DNA from: Bryopsis sp. KO-2023
Lineage: Eukaryota; Chlorophyta; Ulvophyceae; Bryopsidales; Bryopsidaceae
DNA: 64,000 bases
Assembly (NCBI GenBank): GCA_030272585.1
Contig: BSYQ01000008.1
Location: 4,712,001 to 4,776,000 of the forward strand
Reading direction: 5' to 3'
Part shown: positions 10,601-20,856 of the stretch, piece by piece
Numbering within the stretch: the stretch's first letter is position 1
Layout: the number at the start of each line of letters is the position of its first letter
Notes under the pieces: model-generated
Database searches by the model: none
Told to the model about the DNA's origin: nothing
Seen by the model: only the letters and a program-made list of their open reading frames with translations
Position numbers and translations under genes: made by a program

Positions 10601-11548
10601 AACCAAATGTACAATTGTCCAAATAAGTCAGGTGTTTTGCGAATAGAAAAAAGCAGGTTTTCTTCTCAAACCCGACATTTGCTGTACATTGTGCCAGTGA
10701 TTTTTCCTTTTTTTTAACCGCTTTTGCTTTTCTTTGAACAGATGAAAACTGTTATCAAAAAGAAAAAAAATGTTGATGTACGCGCGTGTGTGTGTACGTG
10801 TCCTAGTCACTAGACTTGTAATTCGATTTTTTTACGTGCATTTCTTCTTTTTTTTTTTTCAAATTTATTGCATAGAGGGTGAAAACCCTATAGGTGAATG
10901 AGTAATATTGGGCCCCACTCGTATTGTTTGTTGAGTCGGCTCCTTTTTGCTTTTTCAGAATGCCGTGCTGTGGTCAGACGAAGATTTGAACGATTCCAAC
11001 CTTGACAGGGCTAGCATAGCTACTATGCATTCAGCCAAGGGTTTAGAATTCCAGGTGGAAAAAACATGACAAAAATTTCAACAGCATTTTTTTCTATTTT
11101 TTAAAAAATTAAACTGTATGACCTCAAACCACGAGCAATATTTTTTATTATAACTGTTCAATAACGACTTTTCGACACACACACACACATAATACAAACA
11201 TATGTTTCAAAATGTCTGCATTTGGAATTCTAAATCGAAAATAAATAAATTGATTTTCCAAATTCTGTACAGGTGGTGTTTTTATGTGGTTTCGAAGAGG
11301 GGTTGGTTCCACACTCTTACGAAGGCGCTGTTAATATTGAGGAAGAAACCCGATTAGCGTATGTTGCAATCAGTCGGGCGAAAGATCGACTGTACATTAC
11401 GCACACCCAAGGCCGCAACAGATTCAAATTTCGAGAAGAGAATGAGGAGTCCAGATTTCTGAAGCAAATAAGGTCCACAGGAATCACCCAGGAAATGAGC
11501 TGCCAAGAATCGTCACGCAATCATGCATACAGAGAATGGCATTACTAA
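4674..11548 (+). CDS. UvrD/PcrA/Rep-type DNA helicase, 12 exons, probably organelle-targeted
   Basis: Superfamily 1 3'-5' DNA helicase acting in DNA repair or replication. My exons are 4674-5000, 5237-5472, 5949-6087, 6485-6643, 7123-7331, 7509-7595, 7995-8231, 8591-8733, 9289-9545, 10012-10350, 10959-11054 and 11273-11548. All junctions are GT-AG and phases agree, giving 834 residues. Motifs in order are a Q-motif (LSEEQKRAV), Walker A AGPGSGKT (from residue 114), LTFTNKAS, Walker B VDEVQDT, GDPNQAIYGFRG, LFRTRD, TMHSAKGLEF and YVAISRAKDRLY. The first 70 or so residues are rich in Arg, Ser and Leu and poor in acid, like a mitochondrial or plastid presequence; the compartment is inferred. An in-frame stop lies just upstream of the chosen ATG. 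Introns (177-608 bp) are T-rich. The length and motif order resemble bacterial PcrA more than eukaryotic Srs2. Confidence 0.92.
6206..6222. repeat. Poly-G run in helicase intron 3
   Basis: Seventeen consecutive G follow a T-rich stretch. Similar T-run/G-run pairs occur in other introns here (near 6270, 9000, 9708, 11669 and 11873). They may be assembly-sensitive. Confidence 0.9.
6761..6810. repeat. (TAC)n microsatellite in helicase intron 4
   Basis: Triplet TAC/TGC repeats run for about 50 bases inside the intron between exons 4 and 5. Confidence 0.95.
8341..8375. repeat. (TAAA)n microsatellite in helicase intron 7
   Basis: Tetranucleotide TAAA/TGAA repeats inside an intron. Confidence 0.9.
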
Positions 11549-12255
11549 GACTCGTCTTTTGGGAGTGGCAACCTTTTCGCAATGGAGTTTTTTATATATA
11601 TATATATATTTTTTTGCCCCAAGGAGGGAGGTTTGGGAAAATTGTGTGGTGTTTTTCGTCGTTTTGGGGGGGGGGGGGTGGGGAATCACGTGGTGGTTAA
11701 GTTAAAACTGAATGTATTAGTGTGGGTGGTACATAAGATTCTTTTTGCTTCCTTTTTTTTTGTTGATCGGTTCATTTTAAGATGTACAGTTTTTTTCCTG
11801 GAAATTTTTTTCAGGAACCATATCTGCATAGTTTTTATGGTGGTTTTTGTGTTTTTTTGCGTGTTTTTTTTTTGGGGGGGGGCATATCTAAAAGGAGGGA
11901 CGATGATGTCAAAAGAGGACTGTCGTCTATTATTGACTGGAAAGGATACTTTCAACCAGTGGAAAAAAAAAGAAAAGTGTATAACTGGAATACTAACTTG
12001 GACACAACAGAAATGCCTCCCCACCCCGTAAAGGCATCCAGGATACAGCTAATTAGCATCGATGACCCGCTTTTGCCGCGGGAACAACCCACATCCCCTC
12101 CTACGTTCCTGTGAGGAGTTTAGATCGCTCCCATTCCAATCGTCCCACTCCATGAGCATGACGTTGTTACATCTGATCACTACTTGGTTGACTGCTGCCT
12201 TCCTTGGATGTGTTGGCCTTCTGCTAGTTGGGGGATTGCTGAGAACGTTTCGAAA
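11549..12255. other. Region between helicase and LINE
   Basis: Low-complexity 3' flank of the helicase, with a short TA run near 11593, a G-run at 11669-11678 and T-runs. I see no supportable gene. A G-run at 11873-11882 and the G+C-richer stretch near 12060-12180 precede the LINE junction, which I place near 12256 where codon and base composition switch to T-rich. Confidence 0.5.
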
Positions 12256-13329
12256 AGGGGTGTGGTGGTGATTAACTTTCCTAATGTTCATGGAGTACAG
12301 ATTGGTGATTCTTTTATAACGGCTACTAAAACTTTTCGCTATTTAGGGGTTTTTTTTGGTACTGGGTCAAACATTTTCTTACCGCACTTTCAACATATTG
12401 GTCGTAAAATGTCTTCTTCTCTTGGATTGCTTTATAGTCATTTGTCGAAACATAAAATTGAAGATCCTCGGGTTAAATATAATTTGTTTAAACAATTCGT
12501 TTTTGGTTCAATAAATTTTGGGAGTGCTATTTGGTATTTGTTTTTGACTAAAGGACAGAGGGATTCGCTCGAGCGGTCTCATTTGGCTTTTTTACGGTTT
12601 TGTTTAAATTTGCCTCGGCGTGCTCCCACGGAGGTGTTATATGCGGATATGGGGACTTACCCTTTAGAGTTTTTTTTTAGGCGTCTAATTTTTAGATTCT
12701 GGAATAAACTTTTTTCTCTTCCTGAGGAACATCCATCTAAGGCTATTTTTAATAGTCTTTTGGATGAACATAGGTGTGGTTCGTCTTGGGTGGTCAGGGT
12801 TGAGTCTTTGGTGAAAGAGCACTTAATTTCTTTTTCTGGAAAGAGCATTATTGATATTAGGCTGTGGTCTTCTAATTTTAAGAATCATTTTTCGAGGTTG
12901 ACTTTTTCGTCGGAGAAGTCCCATGTTCGATATTTTTTTAGTCAAATCAAACGGAATATTCGATTCTTGGATTGCCTTTCTGTCCTTTCGACAAGTTCTC
13001 TGCGAAAAATTTATTGTGCCTTTCGGGCGGGGGTTCATGGTCTTCAGGTAGATTCGGGTCGGTTACAACATCCTCTTGTGGTGCGGGAATTACGATTCTG
13101 CAGGGTATGTGGTTTTGGGGTAGTGGAGGATGAGTTCCATTTTCTTTATGTGTGTCCGGCATATAATTTTTTGCGTATTCGCTGGTCAGAGTTTTTCCGT
13201 TGTCGCAATCTTTTCTTTCTCTTCAATAGGGTTGATCAGATTAAGGTTGCACGTATGTTGAAGGATTTTTTCCTCTTACGGAGGGCTGTCTTGTGTATTC
13301 GGGAGAACAATGCTGCGGGTTCTTCTTAA
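12256..13329 (+). pseudogene. LINE reverse transcriptase, C-terminal fragment
   Basis: The open frame begins with the thumb-like segment seen in LINE polymerases (TATKTFRYLGVFFG). It ends with a cysteine-histidine knuckle CRVCGFGVVEDEFHFLYVC, a C-x2-C-x9-H-x4-C pattern typical of the C-terminus of non-LTR RT proteins. The YxDD catalytic box is absent. The open frame extends upstream to an ATG at 12184, but that part matches host-like sequence. The stop codon overlaps the dUTPase start by 20 bases in a different frame. Confidence 0.75.
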
Positions 13330-13729
13330 ACATGATGCTGCTCGAGTTCCGACTCGGGCTTCCTTGGGTTCGGCGGGCTATGACCTTTACTCGCCCCAGG
13401 ATTATGTTATTCCAGCTTGGAATAACGGTCTGGTTGATATGGGTGTGGCGGTTGAAATCCCTCAAGGTTATTATGGTCGGTTGGAAATTCGTTCGGGTCT
13501 CTGTGCCAGGTTCAAGTTATTTCTGGGTGCTGGGGTTATTGACAGTGACTATAGGGGTTCTTTGATTGCGGTTCTTTTTAACTTCTCCTCTGAAGATTTT
13601 TACATTAAAGCGGGTGATAGGGTGGTTCAATTACTTTTGGAAAAAATTGTTACTCCTCAAGTAATTATTGCAGATTCTTTGTCCCTTACGGATCGTGGTT
13701 TGGGTAGTTTTGGGTCTACCGGCAGTTAG
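13310..13729 (+). CDS. dUTP diphosphatase (trimeric dUTPase family) carried by the LINE
   Basis: The enzyme hydrolyses dUTP to dUMP and diphosphate, keeping uracil out of DNA. The 139-residue product has all five family motifs in order: ASLGSAGYDLYS, GRLEIRSGLCAR, GAGVIDSDYRGSL with the catalytic Asp, AGDRVVQLLLEKI, and the C-terminal RGLGSFGSTGS. Length is normal for a single-domain trimeric dUTPase and there is no targeting peptide. Motif 5 has Ser where the family usually has a second Gly. The ATG overlaps the end of the LINE RT frame by 20 bases and a LINE-type tail follows the stop. It therefore looks like the last ORF of the element and not a host gene. It is intact, so current use by the host cannot be excluded. 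Confidence 0.88.
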   Translation: MLRVLLKHDAARVPTRASLGSAGYDLYSPQDYVIPAWNNGLVDMGVAVEIPQGYYGRLEIRSGLCARFKLFLGAGVIDSDYRGSLIAVLFNFSSEDFYIKAGDRVVQLLLEKIVTPQVIIADSLSLTDRGLGSFGSTGS

Positions 13730-13852
13730 TGCCTGATGCTCTGTGTTTTTTGTTTTTTTTGTTTTTGTTTGTTTTTTGGTTCCAAACATTCGTCTGTTCA
13801 CATTGGTGTACATTTTTCCGCAATAGAAGCTGGGTGGCTTCTTCGCGTGTAA

Positions 13853-13874
13853 TTATGTTATGTTATGTTATGTT
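13853..13874 (+). repeat. (TTATG)n tail of the LINE
   Basis: Four pentamers of TTATG plus a partial copy lie about 125 bases after the dUTPase stop. Short tandem tails mark the 3' end of many non-LTR elements. Confidence 0.75.
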
Positions 13875-14788
13875 GGCCTTCTCTCGTCGCAGAAACTCGT
13901 CTACCATAATTAGACATTTTAGACCACGCGTAACGCTCAGCCCCCAACCTTTCGTGCCACTACGGTATGCAAATGTCCAACAGACACACATTTCCTCTTG
14001 TCGCTAAAACTTAATCGCTGGCACTTAACTCTGCAGAAAAACAGGCAGCGTTCCACACGTCACAGCGCTTGCCTTCCTTGGCCACTTTCTGTCTTGTGGC
14101 GTCTGACCACAGAGAAACAAGATGCAAGCGTCCGAACAGACGAGCCTGGGCGGTAAAAGTGAAAGCAGTTCTCTTTCCATAAATTTTCGACACCGTCTGC
14201 TTTCCTCAATTGAATGAAAGAAACCTGGACTCCCACACTATTTTCATTGCGTCAAGAATGGGTGCGAAGCGAGATGCATCATTACAACCCGAGAGCCGCT
14301 CTCTATAATATTTTCTAGTTTGCGTCCCCTGACCCGGCTCTTTGACACACGTGCGTTTATTCTTCCTCCTCCTGTAAAAACTACACAGGATCGAACTTTC
14401 TGGAAAAAGAAACAAAAAAGCTTCTCTATTCCGCGCTCGACACTGTTCACTGTTCCGCCACCATTGCTCGCGATTGCCGCTGTTCCGGTGCGTTCCCAAA
14501 ACAGAAACGCGCGACGTGGTCTGTCTGCCCAGGCGTTCTCGCGGCGACCTGTTTCTGGCAGGTTGGTAGCGGCGAGCGGCCAGGATGGATGTATGTCGGA
14601 CTTTTGCGTTCGCGGGAGATGCCAACATGGGAAGTTGTGGACATGGGGCTACACCGATCCGACAGGTGAGGGGTCTCCGCGTCGCGCGCGACCAACGAGA
14701 CGACAACGCAACGTTACCATGTTCGCCAAAAAAGAACAAAAAGGCCAAGTGAATTGACAGCACGTGCTGGCAAGTGCACTTGCTGGCG
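13875..14788. other. Upstream region of the amine oxidase gene
   Basis: About 0.9 kb of mixed-composition sequence. Several unsupported open frames occur on both strands. Nothing with a recognisable domain is present, and part of this is probably the oxidase promoter and 5' untranslated region. Confidence 0.4.
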
Positions 14789-16572
14789 ATGAAGACAGTG
14801 ATGAACGCTCAACGAGCGTTTTTTGGTCTGTTGCTGCTGTTTGTAGTTGGGAGTCAAGGGGGTGACCTGGAAGTACTACGCGAAAGAGGTGGGCTCCCTT
14901 TCTGCTCTTCGTATCGTTCCTTTCTTCTGGTTTTGCCTGTTGCGCAGAAAAGCGCTGTATTCCAAAACATCGTCCAAAACGCCGTGTTTCGGTTTGCTCT
15001 GTTTTATGGATTGGGCCAGGTTGGGCGTAACGTCCGTACTCTTTTCTTTGCTTTTCAGTGGGGCGCCACTCGCTTGAAGTTCCGAGCTCGACGAAAGCGG
15101 CTCGAGTGACGGACGTGAATGCGGTCCGGTCAAAACTTCCTGAGGTGCCTTCCCCAGCAGAGCAGGTTGAGGGCTGCAAGCTCGCGATAGTCGGAGCAGG
15201 ATACGGCGGGCTTTATTTCGCCTATCGTATCGTGTTCGATGAGGAAATGGTGGCAGCCAGCGATGTGTGTATTTTCGAAGCCAGCACCAGGAGAATCGGC
15301 GGGCGGGTCTACTCGCTGCGGAATCTGCTCGGTGATCCAGAGTTGGTCGTGGATGTGGGGGGTTACCGATACGTGCCGTCTCAGAAACTAATCGCAAAAT
15401 TGATTGAGGAGAGGCTGGGGTTGAACACGCGTTGCTACTATCCTTTGACGTGCGAGGACGCCCGACGGATCATCGTCGACGAGTCGGGGCTGAATCAGCT
15501 CGGCTATGTTGCTCCCGTCGAAACCATGCTGGAAGATCTGGTCAAAGCAGGGTCCAGAGTGTTCTACGGGTACAAGCTCACTGGCGTGTTCGATTTGAGC
15601 GGAGAGGATGCCGCGAACGTGGAGTCGACGAAAACCGGTGGGACACCCGTGGAATTGAAGTTCGAAAACGGCGGCTCCGCCGTGGTGGATCAGGTCATGC
15701 TGAACATCCCAAGCGAAGCCATCGCAACGCTCGACGGACGCAGCATCCTGTTTCAGAAACAAAGCAAGGCAGCGCAAGGTGGATACATGATTTCAGACAC
15801 CCTGTCGTTGACGAAAATCTACGTGGAGTACGAGGATGCTTGGTGGATAACCAAGCTCGGGCTGATCGAAGGCACCTTTGAGGAGCCGTTCGACCCCAAA
15901 CTTGAGGGGAGGTACCATGACGGACCGGCACGCTGTTTTGACAAGAACAATAACCAAATTCCATTGGACTCCGAGAAAGAGATGATCCATAAGTGTAATG
16001 GTGCCTTGATGGCCGCATACTTCGGATTCGACGATCAATCACAGGAAAAATTCTACACTGCCTTCAAGCAGGGGGACGATCCGCTCAGCATTTTCGAGTG
16101 GGATGAGTCGGCTGATGGTTTCGACCTCATCCAAGCTGTGCACAACCAACTGATGAATTTCCACAGCCAGAATTTCACGAATGCTGGGTTTTCTGCGGCC
16201 GACATCGATCCTCCATTGTACTTGTACATGGGCAACTGGGGAAGAGAAGACCCCATCGCCGCCTCCGCCCACGAATGGACTTTGCACCTACCTGGAACCA
16301 CCATTGCTAAAACCACCAAGGCGCTGTTGAGGCCAGCGGAGGGGTACGACGTGTTCATTGCCAATGAGGCGTATGGTGTTTCGCCGGGTTGGGCTGAGGG
16401 GTCTATTATGATGGCTGAACGTGTGCTGGCATACGAACTTGGAGTGGGGAAACCAGCCTGGCTGAATGACGACCAGTATTATCGAGATGTTGTCAAGGAT
16501 TTGGACTTTTTCGATTTGCTGACGGTCCAGCTCTACGATATTCCCTTGCCTAAATCGAATATGTACTCTTAA
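14789..16572 (+). CDS. FAD-dependent amine oxidase family protein, secretory type, two exons
   Basis: A flavin monoamine oxidase-fold protein that should oxidise an amine or amino acid with release of hydrogen peroxide; the substrate is not evident. Exons are 14789-14888 and 15059-16572, with a 170-bp GT-AG intron in phase 1, giving 537 residues. Residues 1-25 form a signal peptide with a hydrophobic core FFGLLLLFVV. The dinucleotide-binding site is IVGAGYGG (G79-x-G81-x-x-G84). It is followed by FEASTRRIGGRVYS, the usual second FAD contact. The C-terminus has NEAYGVSPGWAEGSIMMAERVL, matching the family's closing FAD motif. The first in-frame ATG was chosen as start. No transmembrane anchor is seen at the C-terminus. 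L-amino-acid oxidase is one possibility. Confidence 0.85.
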
Positions 16573-17676
16573 GGCTATAATGGTGATCTGTGTCAGAATA
16601 GGATTTGGTTCTTTTTAGGAGGGGTTTTGAATTGTAACTGGTCTAGCCCTATCGTCTTTCCTTTTACAGATTCGTTTAGATTTCTTGAACTGGAGAGTCC
16701 TGGTTTTAGTTTGACATTTTTGATAAGAAGTCCACTGATGTGAGAGTGGCTTCAACAAGTTTTTTTTTGGTTAATAGTTAAAAGTTTTTTATCGAGTGCA
16801 AAATTTCAATTAGGGACGGTTGTGAAAACTAATTTTTACCCTGTGTTTTTCAAGATCATCCACTTGTGATTTTTCTTTTTGGAGGGGAGGGGAGAGGACA
16901 TAAATTAAATTGCTTTGCATCTTCTTGATTAATGGCAATGTAGAGGGGTTTTTTAACAGTTCGTTCAATGTGATCCATGCCCTGGGGTTTCCAGCAGGTG
17001 AATTCGTGACACCAACTCAATCCTTGCCTCGAATATATATTACATGCTGGACATTAATTAATGTCTTATAAAGCTAATGAAAATTTTGCCCTTCACAATT
17101 CAGAGCTGGACTGAAAAGAGGACACCAAATTTTTTTGCTGGCTAAGAAGAAACTTTCCCTACAAATTTCTAACTCGATATGTCAACGAACATCCCTCCAC
17201 CAAGAACTAGTCACTCCCAACAGACCAACTAATAAAGAAAAACATACCGTATGCTGCAAATCGTATCGAACCCCAGCCACCCGTAATAGGGCCGTTGGCG
17301 CAAACTCGACAATATTCATTGATTTTTCAGCAGGGTAGGCCACCGTTAGGCCACCATGCGAGATGTACATGCCCATGCATTGACCCCGTTGACTTTCTCG
17401 ATTGGTTGAATCAAGAATCCAATTTCTTGACCAGCTGAGCAAAATCTTAGCCCTGTGTGTGCCTAAATTATTGTATTCAAGATATGAGAAACAACACATC
17501 TGTTTTGTACCGTAGACGCCCCCAAAACTTCGAAACATAAGTTGGACGGTTATAGTTAACATAGTTAACGCTCTCTGCGCCGCCGCTAATCGACTGTTTC
17601 TGTCGCCGTTTGTGCGTGTTCCTGTTTATTGTTGTTTGAAATAAAGCGGGCAGCGAAATTGTGACTAGTGTAAAAA
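16573..17676. other. Intergenic region
   Basis: About 1.1 kb of A+T-rich sequence after the oxidase stop. The short open frames here have no recognisable domains. I see no RNA gene. Confidence 0.4.
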
Positions 17677-18957
17677 ATGGGGAAGTCGCCGAACGATATG
17701 GTGGCGATGCCGCCGCCGATAATGGTGTTCGAGAGCTGGTGGAATGAAAATGGGAAGAGTCGGTGTATACAGCTTGTGTTCGACACTGCATCGAGCTTGT
17801 GCAAACTAAGGTGGAGCCGTCTTTCGCTGAGCTCTAGATTTTCTAGGGGTGGTGTTCCAGACTGGTTTCAATGCACGCCTTTTTCGAGTTTTTGGGATGT
17901 CTGATTTGATTGCCGGTGAGCCGTTCGCAAGGATGCCCGCTGAAGTTACAGTTGAGGCCAAGGCGGTCGATGGAAGTCGACTCGCTCCTTACGATCTGTT
18001 CGTTGGAGCCGCTATCGTTGTGCTGAAGAGAAGGGTGATTTTGAAAAAAGTAAGAAACTGTTTTAATTGTGCGGCTTTGAAATAAACCGCCTATTCCAGA
18101 CGTGGCGATTTGCCCCACCAATTTCAGGCAATTTCGTCACCGGCAGTGTCGGATTTTATGAGAGGCGAGGAGGAAAAGCCGTGTTGCATTGCATTGAAAA
18201 CAAGGGCGTTTTGTTTCTTTCAAAAGATGGATGTTCACACGGTAGCTCAATGGGATATTCACAGCCAGGAGTACTTTGGTCCCCAGGCAGACCTGGAGAC
18301 TCAAAAATGGCTCGATCTCGAGGCCCACAGATTGCTACACGCCAAACGGGCAGTGGAGGATGAACTGGGAAAATTCACGTCGGTGTCCGTCGACCCCTTG
18401 TCGCTCCCGTTGCCTCACCGCATGCACACCCATTCAATGTACGGACGTTACGAAGATATGGGTGGACGGGTAAGCCGCCATCTCTTGGTGCTTTTTTGTG
18501 GCCAATTGAAATCTTGAGTAGATTGTTGCAGTTGGGGATGCAGGTTTTGCATAGTCTGACAGGATTTCATAATTGGAGTAAGTACCTCATAAGTACCTCA
18601 TTTGGATTTCATTGATGCATATTACTTCACATCTCAAAAGGGGATTTTTTGGGGAAAAGGAATTCCCGGTGGTGTGTTGAGGGCTGAAGATGAGAAAAAG
18701 AGAGCTGAACAAAGCTGGTTATTGGGCGAGGTTCCAGTTCCTTGGAAAATACCCAGCCAACCCCACCCTTTTCGTTGTCTATCTTGCAGGTGAATTTGCG
18801 TCGACTCTCTAAGGAGGTGGATGGACATATCGCAGCATTGAAAAAATATAGAGCTCGCCTTCCTGCTATATTGGACAGCAAAGGAGGGGAAGAGGTAAGG
18901 ATGGTTCCAACAGAAAAAAACAACTATTTCTTATTAGTTTCTAGCGTGGAGCCATAA
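17677..18957 (+). CDS. Unrecognised multi-exon gene, possibly frameshifted
   Basis: Phase-0 exons with GT-AG borders can be read at 17897-18049, 18128-18469 and 18790-18894. The last may simply run on to a stop at 18955-18957. A frame with a good ATG at 17677 runs into the first of these only if one base is dropped from the GGGG run at 17846-17849. This suggests an indel, a sequencing error or an unseen intron. The first part contains APYDLFVGAAIVVLKRR, which vaguely recalls the end of a DM10-type domain of ciliary proteins. That is a weak resemblance and I do not assign a function. The later exons are charged and helix-rich (EAHRLLHAKRAVEDELGKF, LRRLSKEVDGHIAALKKY). Confidence 0.5.
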
Positions 18958-20010
18958 AGACATGCCCTCCGCACACGTTTAGTCATCATCGTGTGGGCAA
19001 TTAAGTTTTTATGGATCGATAATACCAATCTTTGCATCGCTTCCAAACTTGTACAAAATCTGTCGCACAGATTTTCCCCTTTTCTTCTTGCACTTTGCGG
19101 TCCCAAAAATATGTACATACATTTTTGAAGTCGCCCCCTCACCTCCCTTTTTCAAAAAAGTGAAAAAAAAAGATACTTTCTGACTGTGTCAGGAACCACT
19201 GATCAAAGTGCAAAAAAAAACCCCAAAAAACAAAAAAGGAAGCCCTGAAATCCCCCCACCCCACCCGCAAACATAGGAATTTCTAGAAAAGGCAACAAGC
19301 ACTCTGTTCCTTTTTGCATTCATCCTCAGTTTAATCCTTAAGATTTTTTCTCTCGTTTGTTTTTCTTTTCGCAAAGCATAAGTAAGGATTTTGATTTCGG
19401 ATCCCTAATCATAATCGAAGATTCTTTCACTTTTTTTTAGTAATAAAAAACCCTCATCCTTTTCGGCCCTTACCCAGCCTTTGTTCTGTGGGCATCCATG
19501 CTCTTTTTTTTCCCTTTTTTACCAAGGGTTCTGCTCCCCCCCTTTCTCCCCCAAAAAACCTTACTAATCCCCCTGCCACGGACTGACACCTATAAACTAA
19601 GATCAAATTTGCCTCTCTCTTTCCTCTTCCACTCATGATTTCAATGTTTTTGGTATGTTTATCTTCCCTCCTTTTCCTTTTGGTTTTCTGAACACCCCCC
19701 CCCCCAAAAAAAAAAAAAAAAAAGAAACACCCAAAAAACTCGAATTCATAGAAAATCTTAAAGCAAACCTAGCCTCCCTGTAATTTTTGGGAAATTCCTT
19801 GCCAGTTTGGAACAAACTTTGCACACTCTCTGTTAGACCTCTCTGTTATATGTACATTTTCACAAAAGCGTTTTCTACCCAAACAGCCTATAAACTCACG
19901 TGCCTCGAGCGTGGGATCCGTTAGCGAGGCAATTTCTCTTTAGAAGTGATCCTCCCTCCCAAGCGTTTTCCGTAACGCTGGCGTCGAACGTCGACTGCCA
20001 GGGTTTTCCC
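18958..20010. other. Intergenic low-complexity region
   Basis: A+T-rich sequence with homopolymers such as A and C runs near 19697-19724. Further exons of the preceding gene could hide here, but none is supported. Confidence 0.35.
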
Positions 20011-20856
20011 TCAAACACGACTCCACTGCTCGTCCATCGCTGCTACCAAGTCCAGTGCCGTTCGTCTGGGGTGTCGCGCTCGAGCCTCCGATACGCGATA
20101 CGACTCCTCGGGAGCTTTCTGACTCTCCACGGATTCAACCGCCCCACCCCACCACATATCAAGACGTCCGATAACGCCAACGCGTGTGCTCCATTGACGT
20201 CTCAACGCCATCTCTCGCGACGGAGTAGACTCAGGCGTAAACCACAATTCCAGACCTTGCGTCGCGGACACCGCTCCGTGCCATCTCTCGTCGAACATCC
20301 CGATGATTCGTCCCATCCTGGCATCAGCACCGAGAAGACCTACTTTTTCGACGTCGCCATTATCGTAACCATATTCTCGTGCGCTTGATTCCCTGGATGC
20401 TGCATCCGTCGGTGGAGCTTCGACTCCATCGTCACCGTACCACAGTTCGTCCATCACCGCCTCGAACATCGAAAACTTACGGCACCTGTGCGCCGGAATC
20501 GAGTTTTGCGTGCGAACGAATGCCGAGTCTTCGCGACGGAATTGATTCTTCAACGTCTTGTTCCCGCAGGAGATCGCGTCGCCGGTCGCGCGAACCTGAC
20601 GCCCAGAATCGAAACAGCTTATGGGACCTCCCCAAAACACGACGTCCATTCTCTCCAACAGCATTGGATCCGCTTGCTCGGCGGCATAGTCTCGCTCTTG
20701 CTCATGTTCGTGAATTCCCTCAGGGATGGCCATGCCTCCCATCCAGCCTTCGTCCATACTCAACAGCATATCTTCGACACGAACAACGTCCCCATCAGCT
20801 TCACATCGTTGTGCATTGAAACCCGCAGGTCGACGGCGTGTGGTCCATCGAGGCAT
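20011..20856 (-). CDS. Unrecognised protein with six acidic-tryptophan repeats
   Basis: A 281-residue frame reads from the ATG at 20856 to a stop at 20011. I do not recognise a family. A short motif recurs: MDEGWMG (34-40), MDVVFWGG (70-77), MDELWYG (135-141), FDERWHG (188-194), LDMWWGG (232-238) and MDEQWS (274-279). The consensus is hydrophobic-Asp-Glu-x-Trp-x-Gly, spaced roughly 36-65 residues. The spacers are poorly conserved, Arg-rich in places, and contain no membrane segment. Such regular motifs argue that this strand is coding rather than the overlapping plus-strand frames. It could be a linear-motif scaffold. Additional exons upstream cannot be excluded. Confidence 0.5.
   Translation of the reverse strand: MPRWTTRRRPAGFNAQRCEADGDVVRVEDMLLSMDEGWMGGMAIPEGIHEHEQERDYAAEQADPMLLERMDVVFWGGPISCFDSGRQVRATGDAISCGNKTLKNQFRREDSAFVRTQNSIPAHRCRKFSMFEAVMDELWYGDDGVEAPPTDAASRESSAREYGYDNGDVEKVGLLGADARMGRIIGMFDERWHGAVSATQGLELWFTPESTPSREMALRRQWSTRVGVIGRLDMWWGGAVESVESQKAPEESYRVSEARARHPRRTALDLVAAMDEQWSRV

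Larger units (their letters stand above)
12256..13874 (+). mobile_element. 5'-truncated LINE (non-LTR retrotransposon) with terminal dUTPase ORF
   Basis: It contains the C-terminal end of a LINE-type reverse transcriptase ORF, an overlapping dUTPase ORF, a short T-rich 3' untranslated region and a pentanucleotide tail. The RT catalytic core and any endonuclease are missing, as is typical of 5' truncation on insertion. Its third codon positions are strongly T-rich, unlike the host genes on either side. I could not recognise a target duplication with confidence. Confidence 0.75.

Noticed and set aside
14206..14763. 185-codon minus-strand frame upstream of the amine oxidase
   Set aside because: No recognisable domain, and it overlaps open frames on the other strand.
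20379..20819. Plus-strand frames over 19900-20916
   Set aside because: No domain; the minus strand carries repeated motifs that argue for coding there.
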